Position numbers and translations under genes: made by a program
The notes under the pieces: generated by a model
Told to the model about the DNA's origin: nothing
Seen by the model: only the letters and a program-made list of their open reading frames with translations
Databases searched by the model: none
Origin: Membranipora membranacea
Taxonomy: Eukaryota; Bryozoa; Gymnolaemata; Cheilostomatida; Membraniporidae
Length of the DNA stretch: 64,000 nt
Assembly: GCA_914767715.1 (NCBI GenBank)
Contig: OU612073.1
Coordinates: 23,498,001 to 23,562,000, forward strand
Reading direction: 5' to 3'
Part shown: one piece after another, positions 23,298 to 34,200 of the stretch
Numbering within the stretch: position 1 is the first letter of the stretch
How the letters are laid out: every line of letters begins with the position of its first letter

Positions 23298-26200
23298 TTA
23301 ATTTGACCTTCTGCCTGAGATGACATCATCATATGAAGGCAGGCAATTATCTGAAGTTGTTGTGTTATTGAGTTGGTCGGATGACAGCAGACTTTGATCT
23401 GGAGTTGTCCCCTCATCTCTCAGTAGATTCTGCATACACTGTGAAAATAAGGTAGTATAGTACACTAAGTCTGAACACCCATAAATTGAGGAGGAAAATT
23501 TGATGAGAAGTGCAGTTCTCTCAAATACCTTCCAGTAAGTGCACCATGTAGTAACTAACCTGTGCACCGTTTCGCCACATGGTAAGAGAGTCTAAGCAAT
23601 ACCTACTACTATAATAATAATAATAATATTAATTTTTGTGAGTCAACGATTGGTCAGCTATTCCTGATCGCTTCTCGGCCCATTGGCTAAGGTCAAAGTG
23701 TCACTGCCAAAGGGCGATTAGTGCTTGTTTCAGTTTTTGGCAGCTTGCTGCACACTCACAAACGAGGTCCTCTATGGCCTCACCTCTGGGATGCATTCTA
23801 GTTTTCTATGATGTATCACACTCACAGTACGAGGACTTCGAGCAAATTGCGTCCCTGTTTTTCGGCAGCCCACCTTCTGTTTTGTCATAAACAGGAACCA
23901 GCTATCCTGTCCAGATAGCTTGTTTTTACTGTATCAGAATCAACAGACCCTTGTGTTTTGATTTTGTTTTTCTTCCTCTCAATTTTTACATAGCTGTACC
24001 ATTTTAACCATGTATAAACAGGATCACACCTCTGTCATAGTTATCTCGATCATCTCAATCGAAAGTCATGTTTAATTTAATCAAATAATGGTATTTGATT
24101 TTCGCTTCATATACTTTTGGACCTGTGAGTCACTGTCTTCGTGGGAAGAGATTCTGATAGGATATACAAATCTATATTATCATCCATTCACATGTTTCCA
24201 TATATCGATTTGACACCAGTTTTAAGCTTGACCGATCTATGGGAATAGCATCTTAGTTCACTTCAGCTTGTACCGAACGACATTTTTGATGCAAAAATAT
24301 ATATCGTGTTTAGGCGGCATGGCTGAATGGTTAGAGCGCTTGCACACAATGTCTTCAAATGTTTTTTCCATCATGGAAATCGTTAGGATTCATAATTCAA
24401 AATTGGATTGGGCCACTCATTTGAGGCACGGGTCCATAGTGTATACTAGTCTATGTGCTCAGACGGGTCCATAGTGTATACTAGTCTATGTGCTCAGACG
24501 GCTGCAATGGCATAACATTATCATTTCCGGAAATGTTTGGTTAATAATGTAATGCCATTGACTCACATTGCAGCCGTCTGAGAGCTTAGACAACAGTAAA
24601 GAAACATTATCATTTTTGCCCTACTTCTTTTCCCCAACATATGCCTCTTTGGCATGCAATGTAAAACATCCGACCAGGATGATATTGCCTGCCAAATAAA
24701 ATATGTATTATAATAATATTTTGGCTTGCATAGGAATGTCGAAGGGTTACAGTCTAATCTTAGTTTACATCTAATTTACTATCTCACATAGGAACAACAC
24801 AACACAAACCATCAGACATTTTCCATTAGATTTTTCTTTTATAAAAGCTGTCATTGGTATCAGCCAAAACACAGGATTCCAGTTGATATCAATGACAGCT
24901 CTATAAATAGAAAACCTGACCATAATGTTCTGACAGAAAGTCTGCAGTGTGAATGCAACTTTAGTCAGAAAACAATAACAAGCTGAATGGAGAATGCATT
25001 CCTCACAATTTTCAAGAAGAATTTTCTTTCACAGAGAACCAACATTCTGTTCCCAATAATTTACAATCTAATTATAGGAACTTGAGCATATGAGGGCATT
25101 CAGTAACAGTAATTTAGTCCTTTATTGTCCAGGATAGAGAAATCGGAGGTGACTTACAGTATCAGTGTATGTGGGCGGAGCGTTCCTAACATTGGGCGTG
25201 GCATAAGATCTAGTATAAGAATAGTCCTGAGCGTTTTCTATATCCGCATCATTGACGCCTCCATTAGCTAAAGTCGATGATCAAAAGGATAAAACATGAT
25301 AAAACGAAGAACAGGGAAAATAATTATAGCAGAGTGGTCATTTGATATTGGCTAGCATGGCATGAGAAGCCTTCAGAGTGGACGGTGAAAAATGTTTGAA
25401 ATTGATATCATCAGCTGCAGTATAATAGATAGCTGTTTTACCTGGGTGCCGCTTCTCTCTGAAACGCTGTTTTATCCGTAGACTGGCGATCACAAGCATA
25501 ACAATAACAATCACTGCTATTGGTATTATGGGTGCCAAGATAGACCTGTTTAAAGAGCATGGATGCAATATCGAACATTATACGATATGAGATAAAGCAG
25601 TGTAGCTTGAAGGTGAAGTCAGGGGTCAAGTTATATTTTATATCTAAAATAGACCAAAAGAATTGAAAACACTGAGCTCGCTACTTTTAATAGTTCAACT
25701 TCTCGTCATAAAGAACAGTTGATGGACAGAAATCGACTCTTACAGAAATTAAGCTTTACTAGCGAGTCTATATTGATAGAATATTTATCGCCAATGACAA
25801 TGACTGAGGGTTACACATATCAATGTTTTATACATCTATATCTTATCACAGAGTAAGGATATATCCTTACTCTGTGATCTTATGCTGGGCAAGACTTAGG
25901 TATACATATATGTATACATATATGTATATACTGCTGCAGTCACCAGAATAGGACTCAAATTAGTCACTTTTTACCCAAAAAGAGGTTTTCTGGGATGCTA
26001 TGTACCGATTGAGTTTGATACTATACGCAACTGGATGCGACTAATTTCATTTTTCCTACGCCATCCGGTCTTTGAAGCTTGAGTCATCCAAATAACACAC
26101 ATGGTTGGTTGGTTGGTTTATTTTGTCACAAACATTAGGTATGCTGCGAGATTGAGTGTTTATACTGTTACATGAGTAGGGAATACCAAAAAGAAACATA

Positions 26201-27756
26201 AACAAAATGAGTAAAGTAAAGTCTGACTTCTAGTGGATTAAAAAATATCTTGCAATATCAAAATCAAGTGTCTGAGGAATGAGTCTTTACCCCAGGCAGT
26301 TCTGTATTTAAGGCTGCGATATCTGCCTGAGGGGAGTTTCTCAAGAAAATTGTTTAAAAAATGTTCGTCATCATGTATTATCTGCAGGGCCAAATTACTA
26401 TTCATGGCGGGACCAAAAGAATATTGACGTACTTTTTACTGGCTAACATTTATGTGCTCAGTGGCTATCTACTTATGATGTGTAAATACTTACGATGGAA
26501 AATTGTTAGCATGACTATACCAGTAATCTTGCCACCCTGTAGAGCTTTCAGTGGTAGAAGTTTTATTACTAGAAGTAACAGATCCTGTAGTATTATTTGT
26601 CACCAGTTCAGGTTTACCAGTGGGTCGCTTAGAATTACTGTTCCAGCTCCACCATGGGATTATACCATCCTTAGGAATATCATCTCGTTGTGCTTGAACA
26701 GAAACTGCAAGAGGAAATCAAGACAGTTTCAGTTTATTTGTACATTCGGTATCATGAGAATGATAAAATTGAATGTGTACATTAATTAATATATGGACTT
26801 AGAAATGTTGTTAAAATAAGTTGGAAAAAATGATTTGGCACGTTTTTGAGTCTTGCAGGTCTTGGGTCGGAAAAAGGTGTTATGACGAGAGGATGTTCTG
26901 TTATTGTTTCGTATTACTCTACTAAAAAGTGGATGCTCTGGATCACTCGCTATCTTATTAAAATGACTCTTGCTCAGATCAAAAATAAAATCAGATAAGG
27001 TTGGAAAACGCAAAAGTAACAGTCTTTCTTCATAGCTATGGTCTGGAAAAATGGGTTGTAGCAGACCTTTGAATGTGCAAAGTGTAAAGTGGTCTCTGCT
27101 GTGTGCTGAATCCTCCTATCTGATACACGATTATCATTCCTGATTTGGAGACGGGTTTGGCCCTGTTTATGACAAAACAGAGGGTGGGCTGCCCCTACAG
27201 AGGGACGCAAGTTGCCCGAAGTCCTCGTACTGAGAGTGTGATACATCCTAGAAAACATCCTAGAGTTGAGGCCATGGTGGACTTCCTAATCGTAAGCAAT
27301 GAACTCATTGTCGTAGGTGTGCAGCTAGCTGCCCAAAACTGAAACAGGCACTAATCAGCCATTGGCAGTGACACTTTGATCTTAGCCAATAGGCCGAGAA
27401 GCGAGAAGGTTTGGGGTTTGGCCTATGCAAAAGCCGTCGACTGTGTTACATTGGAGGGCTCTATGCAGACTAATGTAACGTAACCGCATGCTTTACTCAG
27501 TGTGCACATACTGGTTATGTTAGCTTCTGTGACTATATATAAGCTCGGAATCAAATGAATCCGAATCAATGTTTTGAAACATCCACACACATGATTTCAT
27601 ATGAATGGCTGATTAACTGTGAGACTTACCATTGCTGTCAGAAAGCAGTTCGGGGGAGATAACACTAATAATGAGTAGCAGAAATAAAATCTTGCGAAGT
27701 CTGACAAGAGAGCAGACGAGTAAATTAGCTGAACCTACATAGGAACTGGTATACAT
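23298..27756 (-). CDS. PY-A: single-pass membrane protein with PPTY and LPSY tail motifs
   Basis: Five exons: 27630-27756, 26494-26704, 25442-25545, 25158-25267 and 23298-23438 (stop TAA), in phase, 230 residues. Exon 1 encodes a leader (MYTSS..., then ILFLLLIISVI). Exon 2 encodes a ~70-residue ectodomain with no cysteine, starting VSVQAQRDD..IIPWWSW and rich in Thr, Ser and N-glycosylation sites. Exon 3 holds the membrane helix (IIPIAVIVIVMLVIASL) and a basic stop-transfer. Exons 4 and 5 are the cytoplasmic tail with NAPPTYTDT, then CMQNLLRDEGTT and LPSYDDVISG. PPxY and LPxY motifs bind WW domains, notably of NEDD4-type ubiquitin ligases; PMEPA1/LDLRAD4 have a similar layout. Function is inferred from architecture. 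Introns contain two LINE fragments and two U2-type SINE copies (one in intron 1, one in the last intron). Confidence 0.85.
23667..23898 (+). mobile_element. U2 snRNA-headed SINE-like element, copy 1
   Basis: A 232-bp repeat whose first bases, ATCGCTTCTCGGCC, equal the 5' end of U2 snRNA. The match continues as TTGGCTAAGGTCAAAGTGT with few changes. It is flanked by CAGCTATTCCTG (23655-23666) and CAGCTATCCTG (23899-23909); the paralogous intron positions near 43020 and 52283 have this target once and no element. The 3' end is TTTTGTCATAAACAGG. The second copy lies inverted at about 27161-27404. It is in the last intron of PY-A, antisense to the gene. Confidence 0.85.
24312..24340 (+). repeat. 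tRNA A-box-like fragment (possible SINE head)
   Basis: GGCATGGCTGAATGGTTAGAGCGC matches a Leu/Ser-type tRNA A box region. No convincing B box follows before the duplicated segment at 24430, so only a 5' fragment is supported. Confidence 0.45.
24430..24600. mobile_element. Hairpin related to the 16.2-kb MITE, preceded by a 36-bp duplication
   Basis: The segment GGGTCCATAGTGTATACTAG... is tandemly repeated twice (about 24430-24500). A hairpin with arms 24493-24509 and 24566-24582 follows. Its inner stem (TGGCATAACATTATC / ATAATGTAATGCCA) is that of the MITE at 16190-16299, but the outer stem is unrelated. Confidence 0.75.
24841..24906. repeat. Hairpin with ~24-bp arms
   Basis: ATAAAAGCTGTCATTGGTATCA pairs with TTGATATCAATGACAGCT across a ~17-nt loop. 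It lies in the last intron of PY-A. Confidence 0.7.
25845..25878. repeat. 34-bp perfect palindrome
   Basis: The sequence is its own reverse complement, with half-site ATCACAGAGTAAGGATA. It is followed at about 25905-25930 by TATACATATATG repeats. It is in intron 2 of PY-A. Confidence 0.85.
26105..26395 (-). mobile_element. LINE 3' end, same family as the 45-49 kb element
   Basis: The minus-strand frame ending at 26238 reads HDDEHFLNNFLEKLPSGRYRS, then WGKDSFLRHLILILQDIF. This matches the C-terminus of the 45.2-kb LINE (HDEEHFINDFLTKCPSGRYR, WGRDNFLRHLIHTL). The 3' end runs into a TTGG-type microsatellite at 26104-26120. Paralogous introns at 49.45 and 54.25 kb lack this segment, so it is an insertion. 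Confidence 0.8.
26786..27020 (-). mobile_element. LINE fragment (reverse-transcriptase C-terminus)
   Basis: The minus-strand frame ends FNKIASDPEHPLFSRV, RTSSRHNTFFRP and KRAKSFFPTYFNNISKSIY. The DPEHPL..RTSSRH...R.KSFFP pattern is that of LINE ORF2 tails of another family. It is in intron 1 of PY-A. Confidence 0.6.
27161..27404 (-). mobile_element. U2 snRNA-headed SINE-like element, copy 2
   Basis: The minus strand starts TCGCTTCTCGGCCTATTGGC, then TAAGATCAAAGTGT, closer to U2 snRNA than copy 1. It is collinear with copy 1 over its whole length to the same 3' end (TTTTGTCATAAACAGG). A GGTTTGG-containing direct repeat flanks it (about 27148-27160 and 27403-27414). It lies in intron 1 of PY-A, in gene sense orientation. 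Confidence 0.82.
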
Positions 27757-28271
27757 ATTGCATACCTAAACAGGACTTAGTCCTACCAGCTATTAGCTTC
27801 ACCTAAAAGACTTGACAATGCTTCCCAAATGACATCTACAAACGGTAATAAGCAGTCAAAATAACTTGGGGGTTTTTATCACGCATGACTGACTTTGACT
27901 ACCGTTGACGAAACACTTATCAGGAAAGGTTACAGGCATTGAATTGTACTATTGAGTTCAGTGGTTACAGGTGATAAGATCCTTTAAGGGCGGTGCTTAG
28001 GCGGATAATACATAAACAATTTAGCCTGCTTTTCTGAAGTCAGGTAGGGACAGGGAGGGTGCTAGTTGTACGCCCGCACCACCTCAGACAGCATACTCAG
28101 TCTAGCTCCTTGCTGTGGGAAAGAAAAATCTGTTTGAAAATTTAGCTTAGCTAGCTGTCAGATTTAGATGAATAATACTCTGCCAAACCAGTGAAACTCT
28201 ACCAGCCTAGCTAATCAAACACTGATCATGGGTATTGATTGACAGATTCACTGAGTGATAGAGCTACAACC
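27757..28271. promoter_or_regulatory. Upstream region of PY-A with block shared by all four PY genes
   Basis: Divergent spacer between PY-A and the plus-strand gene starting at 28272. At 27856-27890 it has AAAATAACTTG...CACGCATGACTGA, matching 51054-51090, 57193-57230 and 60801-60840 upstream of PY-B, C and D (AATAACTTGTTTACTGG, then ACGCATGAC). Conservation of this non-coding block at a fixed side of each gene suggests a promoter element, or simply shared ancestry. Confidence 0.5.
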
Positions 28272-31200
28272 ATGCACGAGAGAAGATACGAGACTGAAAT
28301 TAATAAGGTAGGCCTTCTTTTGTTGTAGTTCGTGGTAGCTCAGGCCTACCTACAAGCTTTACTATTACTTACAGGCCTACGACCTTGCATACCAACAATA
28401 TTACAGGCCTTCCCGCTAACAGGCCAACCAGCTTATAAAACTACAGACTTACATATCTACCAGCTTTCAGGCTGGCTACCACAGCTTACAGGCCACGGGT
28501 CTACTCCAAACCCTGGGATTTTGTCAAACATTGCCAAATTCCCAGATTTTGGAGTAGACCTGTGTTACAGGTCTACCAGCTTGCAGACCTGCCAGTTTAC
28601 AGACCTAAGACCTTACAGGCCTGCGAGCTTACAGACCTAAGAGCTAACAGGCCTGCAAGCTTACATACCTATCAGCTTGGAGCTTTCAAACTTTCAGGCC
28701 CACCAGCTTACAGGCCTATGAGTTTTCAGACATAAGAGCTCACAGGTCTACCAGCTTTCAGGCCTGCCACAGCTTATAGGCCTGCACAGCTTACAGACCT
28801 ACCAGCTTAGAGCTTACAGTCCTACAAGCTTACAGGTCTACCTACTAGCTGAAAAACTAACAAGCTTATAGATCTACCAGCTTACTGGCCCACCAGCTTA
28901 GTTAAAACCAGCTTTCAGATTTTCCAGGTTACAGGCCTACCGCCTTACAGAACTACCAGCTTTCAGGTCTTACAGACCTAAGAGCTTGCAGGCCTACAAG
29001 CTTACAGGCCTACCAGGTTACAGACGTACAAGCTAACAGGCCTACGAGCTTACAGGCCTACCGATTTACAAGCCTACCAGCTCACAGGCCAACCAGCTAA
29101 CAGGCCTCAAGCTGGTAGGCCTACAAGCTTTTAGATCTACCAGCTTACAGGCCTGCACCCTTATAGGCCAACAAGCTTACAGATCTACCAGCTTTCAGGC
29201 ATACCACAGCTTGCAGACTTACCATCTTAGCAGCTTTTAGGCCTACCAGCTTCCAGGCCTATGAGCTTACAGGTCTACCAGCTTTTAGGCCTGACACAGC
29301 TTATATGCCTGCCACAGCTTACAGACCTACCAGCTTAGAGCCTGGCAGCTTTTTTGCCGACAACCTTGCAGACCTAAGAGCTTACAGGCCTACCAGCTAA
29401 CCGGCCTACAAGCTTACATGTCTACCAGCTCACAAATTTACAAGATAACAAATCTACCAGCGTACAGGCCTTCCAGCTTTCAGGCCTACCAGCTTACAGG
29501 CCTTATCACAGCTTACAGGTCTGCAAGCTGACAGATGTACCAGCTTTCTGGCCTACCACAGCTCACAGACCTATTAGCTTGCAGACCTACCACTTTAGGG
29601 CCTAGCAGCTATCAGGATTACAAGCTTACAGGCTTACCCCCTCTTATAGGCCTACCACAGCTTACAGACCTATTAGCTTGCAGACCTACCAGCTTAGAGC
29701 CTAGCAGCTTTCAGGCCTATGAGCTTACAGGCCTATGAGCTTACAGGCTTAAGAGCTTACAGATCTAAGAGCTTACAGGACTACAAGCTTTCAGGCCTAC
29801 CAGCTTACCGGCCTACAAGCTTACAGGTCTACCAGCTCACAAACTTACAACATAACAGATCTACCAGCATACAGGCCTTCCAGCTTTCAGGCCTACCAGC
29901 TTACAGGCCTCAAACTTTCATGCGTGTAAGCTTACAGGCCTCAAGCTGGTAGGACTGTAAGCTGGTAGGTCTGCAACCTAGTCAATATGTAAGATGGTAG
30001 GCCTGTAACCTGGTAGATCTGTAAGGACATTGGCCTGTAAGCTGTGGTAGGTCTGAAAGCTGGTAGATCTGTAAGCTTGTAGGTCTATAAGCTGGTAGGC
30101 ATGTAAGCTCACATGCCTTCCAGCTTAGAAACTGACAAACCTACAGACCTACCAGCTTGCAGGCCTAAGAGCTTACTAGCCTACGAGCTTACAGATCTTC
30201 CAGCTTACAGACCTACCAGCCTACGGGCCTGGCAGCTTTCAGGCCTACCAGTTAACATGCAGTTTATCCAACCAGTAAGAGCTCCACAGACAGTACTTGA
30301 TGGGTAATTTCATTTGTCACCAAGCAGTTTTTTCAAAGCCCCTCTCGCTGCTTAATTTAAAAAGTGAAAGCTACATTAGCGAAATATTTTGTGTCTCAAA
30401 GCATGCCAAGATAGAATAATGGTATTACAATGTGGAAATAACATGCTGCTGGTCCTTGCAGGTGACTGGTAGTACAAAGGAACAGCTGATTTCTGAGTTG
30501 CTGAGCCTTACAGGAAGGCATGGCAGACTTCTAGAGCGTAAGGGTGGCCCAGAGGTGGTACATGGTCAACCTCTAACAAAAAAGAGATATTACTATCGAA
30601 TCGGTAAGCATGTAAGGTGTAGTCATGTACAGTTGAGAAGCCATATCGTTATTCAATATGTAAAAAGGTAAAACGTTTGAAAGAATAGCATCTCAATTAA
30701 ACAATTTTTTTGAGAGTTGATAGGCTTAAATTACTTGAACTAAAATCTTGAGTGTAGCTGGCTGTTCCTGTGCCATCAAAGGCTGTTACTCAAAGAAGTA
30801 TGAATGTATGAATGTATGAAAAAAATCATGAAAACTGAAATTCTACTCAATTACATCCTCTACAGCGTCTAGGTAAAAGTGAAAACTTCTCCATCTGAAA
30901 GTCATGCTATTGCCAGGTCATAAAAAGTGGGTGTAAGCATACAACCCTGCTGACATCCCATATCACAACAAGAGTATTAGTTCGAATAGTGTTGAGGTGA
31001 ACAACGAAATTTAGAAACATGACTTACTACTTGACACTCCATGGTCTCTACCATACTTCTCCGATCAAACTTTCTGTGTAAACTTTGACAAGCACTATGT
31101 TGAAATTTTCAGGTCGCATGTTTTTGTTTACAGATAAAGAATCAGTTGAGGAGTCAACAAGTCGAGTGATCTCGATATTGAAACCAAGAACAGGGAGGTA

Positions 31201-34200
31201 AGCTCGAGCTTGGACAATGTACTTATTGTTGTCATCGCACAATGCATATTATTATCTTTTTGATAAATGATAAGGATAAGCATCTTGCCTTGCTCTTGTA
31301 CGGCACCAAAAACAAAATAACAGATCAGCTTAATGCAAATAATGCTCTGCCATCTTGCTCGCCAGATAACAATTGCATTTTGTCAATTTTGATGATGCTG
31401 TTCTGCAGAATGGTAAATCTAGAACCAACGAATCGGAACCAACCGCAGTCTCCCCAGCCGCAGCACCTGAAACCGCAGCACCCGTACCTGCAGCACCTCA
31501 ATCGGCACCTAAAGCGGCTCCTAAAACAATCATTACAAAGTTTGTCGATCAGGTGCATTGAGCTATATTTTTTATGACAATTTTTTTTTAAACATAATAA
31601 ATCTCTATGTATGCTTTCCTGGGTCGGATTTGACCAAATTTCAATTTCCGCCCCAAAAGAACTGAACGTAGATTTATTCTCATACCAATTTTAATTCAAT
31701 TGATCTATGAGTTTATGGCTATGATATGCAATAATTTGACACAGATTTATACTGTACTATAGTTTTCTTATTTTTAGGACAACAGAAACAGTGTACTCAT
31801 TACAGGGGAACCTGCAATCAAAAAAAGAGCCAGGGCACCTGAAGTAAATTTACTTCAGGTGCTCTTTAGAAGAGCGATTAATGAGGTAAGCCTGCTTTCT
31901 CTTGGATGCTTGAAATTGCTCTTGATTGGTAAACTTACCAGTATTCCTTTCAAGCCCCATCTCTTGCGTTATTGTGAAATGTATTAAGATAATAATTATG
32001 GGAATCCTGTCAGCATACTCAGAGAGTGGACAACCAGTAAAACATTCACACCCCATTCTCTTTGATACAGAGAGAGTTAATACCTCATGCGTGCAGACAG
32101 GTCCTAGGACCCATAGTACTCGCACAGCGCCCTATACCCACAGTCATAGTACTCGCACAGCGTCCTATACCCATAGTACTCGCACAGCGCCCTATACCCA
32201 CAGTCATAGTACTCGCACAGCGCCCTATACCCATAGTACTCGCACAGCGCCCTATACCCACAGTCATAGTACTCGCACAGCGCCCTATACCCATAGTACT
32301 CGCACAGCGCCCTATACCCATAGTACTCGCACAGCGCCCTATACCCATAGTACTCGCACAGCGCCCTATACCCACAGTCATAGTACTCGCACAGCGCCCT
32401 ATACCCATAGTACTCGCACAGCGCCCTATACCCACAGTCATAGTACTCGCACAGCGCCCTATACCAACAGTCATAGTACTCGCACAGCGCCCTATACCCA
32501 CAGTCAACTTGTCTTGGCTTGCTTGAGGCAGAGGGAGATATTTTTCGTTCCTCAAGATTTGGAGGTCTAAGGATATAAGTCTGTACACTTAAACATTAGA
32601 CCACTCCTGACTCACCACCACTTACTATTATTCCTCTTCAATCGCATTTCTTTTATTTGGTAGTCATGTGATATTAGACAGAGCGTCGATCTCCACGACA
32701 GCAGTGCCGTGCAGAAAACGCTGAAAGACCTGCAAGAGAATGACGTAAGTTTGGAATGTGACAGGCCTCCACATTAAGTATTATATACGCTTAGAGGTTA
32801 AATTGATTATTTACAAATTACAGAAATAAGACATTATGTGGTTAGGTAATGCTGTCTGTTCCCTTGTGCAAATCCTCAGACTTAAATGTTTATCATTCAA
32901 ATTAATCCATGCTTGCATATTGATGATCCTGTGACGCAGATACGAACTGTGTACAATCTAAAAATGACAAACCTGGTAACGCCTGAATCCATTTTGATTT
33001 ATGAATTGACCATGGTTAATGATACCGGTGATTTGCAATCAGTTTTCTTTCTGCCAGCGGACTTTAAACACAAATTCAAACATCTTGAGTAAGTGGGATT
33101 TTTTGTTTGTTCTACAATTGCGTATTCCATGCTCTCTCTCTCTCTCTCTTTCCCTCTCTCTCTCGCTTCCTTTGAAGTTAAAGCTTTTTGTCATTGAACA
33201 AGTAATAACCGATCAATAAGGTATTCAGATAGTTTAGGAGATGTGACAACAATAGACAGTTTTCTGAGCTCTGATTTAGGCCTCTATTCGGAGTTGTCCT
33301 CTCTCCAGTTTGGTACTTTTAACCCACGCCACATAGGAAAAACGTGCTGAAAAGAGGGTTATCTTGAAATCCCCTTAGGGATAAAAGTAGGATAGTAGGG
33401 ATAGTAAGATAAAAAGGATTTTTGATTCAGAATCTGCACCATTGAAAGCTGATAGGGACATAGTTTGGGAAATATTTTTGATATTCGGTTAGTCAATTAT
33501 ATCAATTTCTGCCAGTTTTGCGGACCATTTGGCAGAATTTTTCTTGAATTTCGTCACTAAAATTAAGATTCATCAACATTCAAGCCTCCATTGATTTGGA
33601 AACCCTGTCTCACAGGGTTTTCAATGGTGCGGAATCCGAATCAAAAATGAATTTTATCCTAACATAAGCGGTTTTCAAGAAAACCCTCTTTCAGCACGTT
33701 TTTCCTATGCGGCGTGGGTTAAAAGTACCAAACTGGAGAGAGGACAACTCCAAGTTGAGGCATAAATCAGAGGTCAGAAAACTGTCTATAACAGCAACAT
33801 CTGTTCAAATCAAAGCAATCCCTTATAGTCCAGAAGACACCTAGCTAAAAGTGCTCATAAAAAGGTGTTTACTTTAACGAAATGGGGGCAATATGGAATT
33901 AAATTTTTCTAGATCAGAATTTTATGCTGATTTCAAATATATGGTTTCTACACCTCTCAGTCTGCCAGTTAGAAAGTAATCCAGGGTTATAGTCCTGAAT
34001 TAACGAAAAGCTATCGTTCAGTTCATTATAACTGAAGTGGGCAACAATTTGGCAGCATTTATGTGTGGAGATAGGTTGTGTCAATATTATGTCTTAGTTC
34101 TACACCTCTAAGCTTGTCAGTTAAAGAGAAATTAAATTTTTAAACTTAAAAAGAACGGAGGGGATAACTCTAATTATTGCTATATAATCCCATTGTTTTG

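Noticed and set aside
23667-23720. Functional U2 snRNA gene
   Set aside because: Only about the first 35 nt match U2; the branch-recognition and later parts are missing and the body is shared with a second dispersed copy.
26361-26789. 142-residue plus-strand ORF
   Set aside because: Antisense to exon 2 of PY-A and part of a LINE fragment; the minus-strand exon has paralogues with matching phase.
28332-30307. Several ORFs rich in LQAYELTGL-type sequence
   Set aside because: Produced by the degenerate 16-bp minisatellite; no start context or exon structure.
31926-32588. Long ORFs of 214, 154 and 167 residues
   Set aside because: They are translations of the 27/33-bp minisatellite in different frames within an intron, flanked by well-spliced exons.
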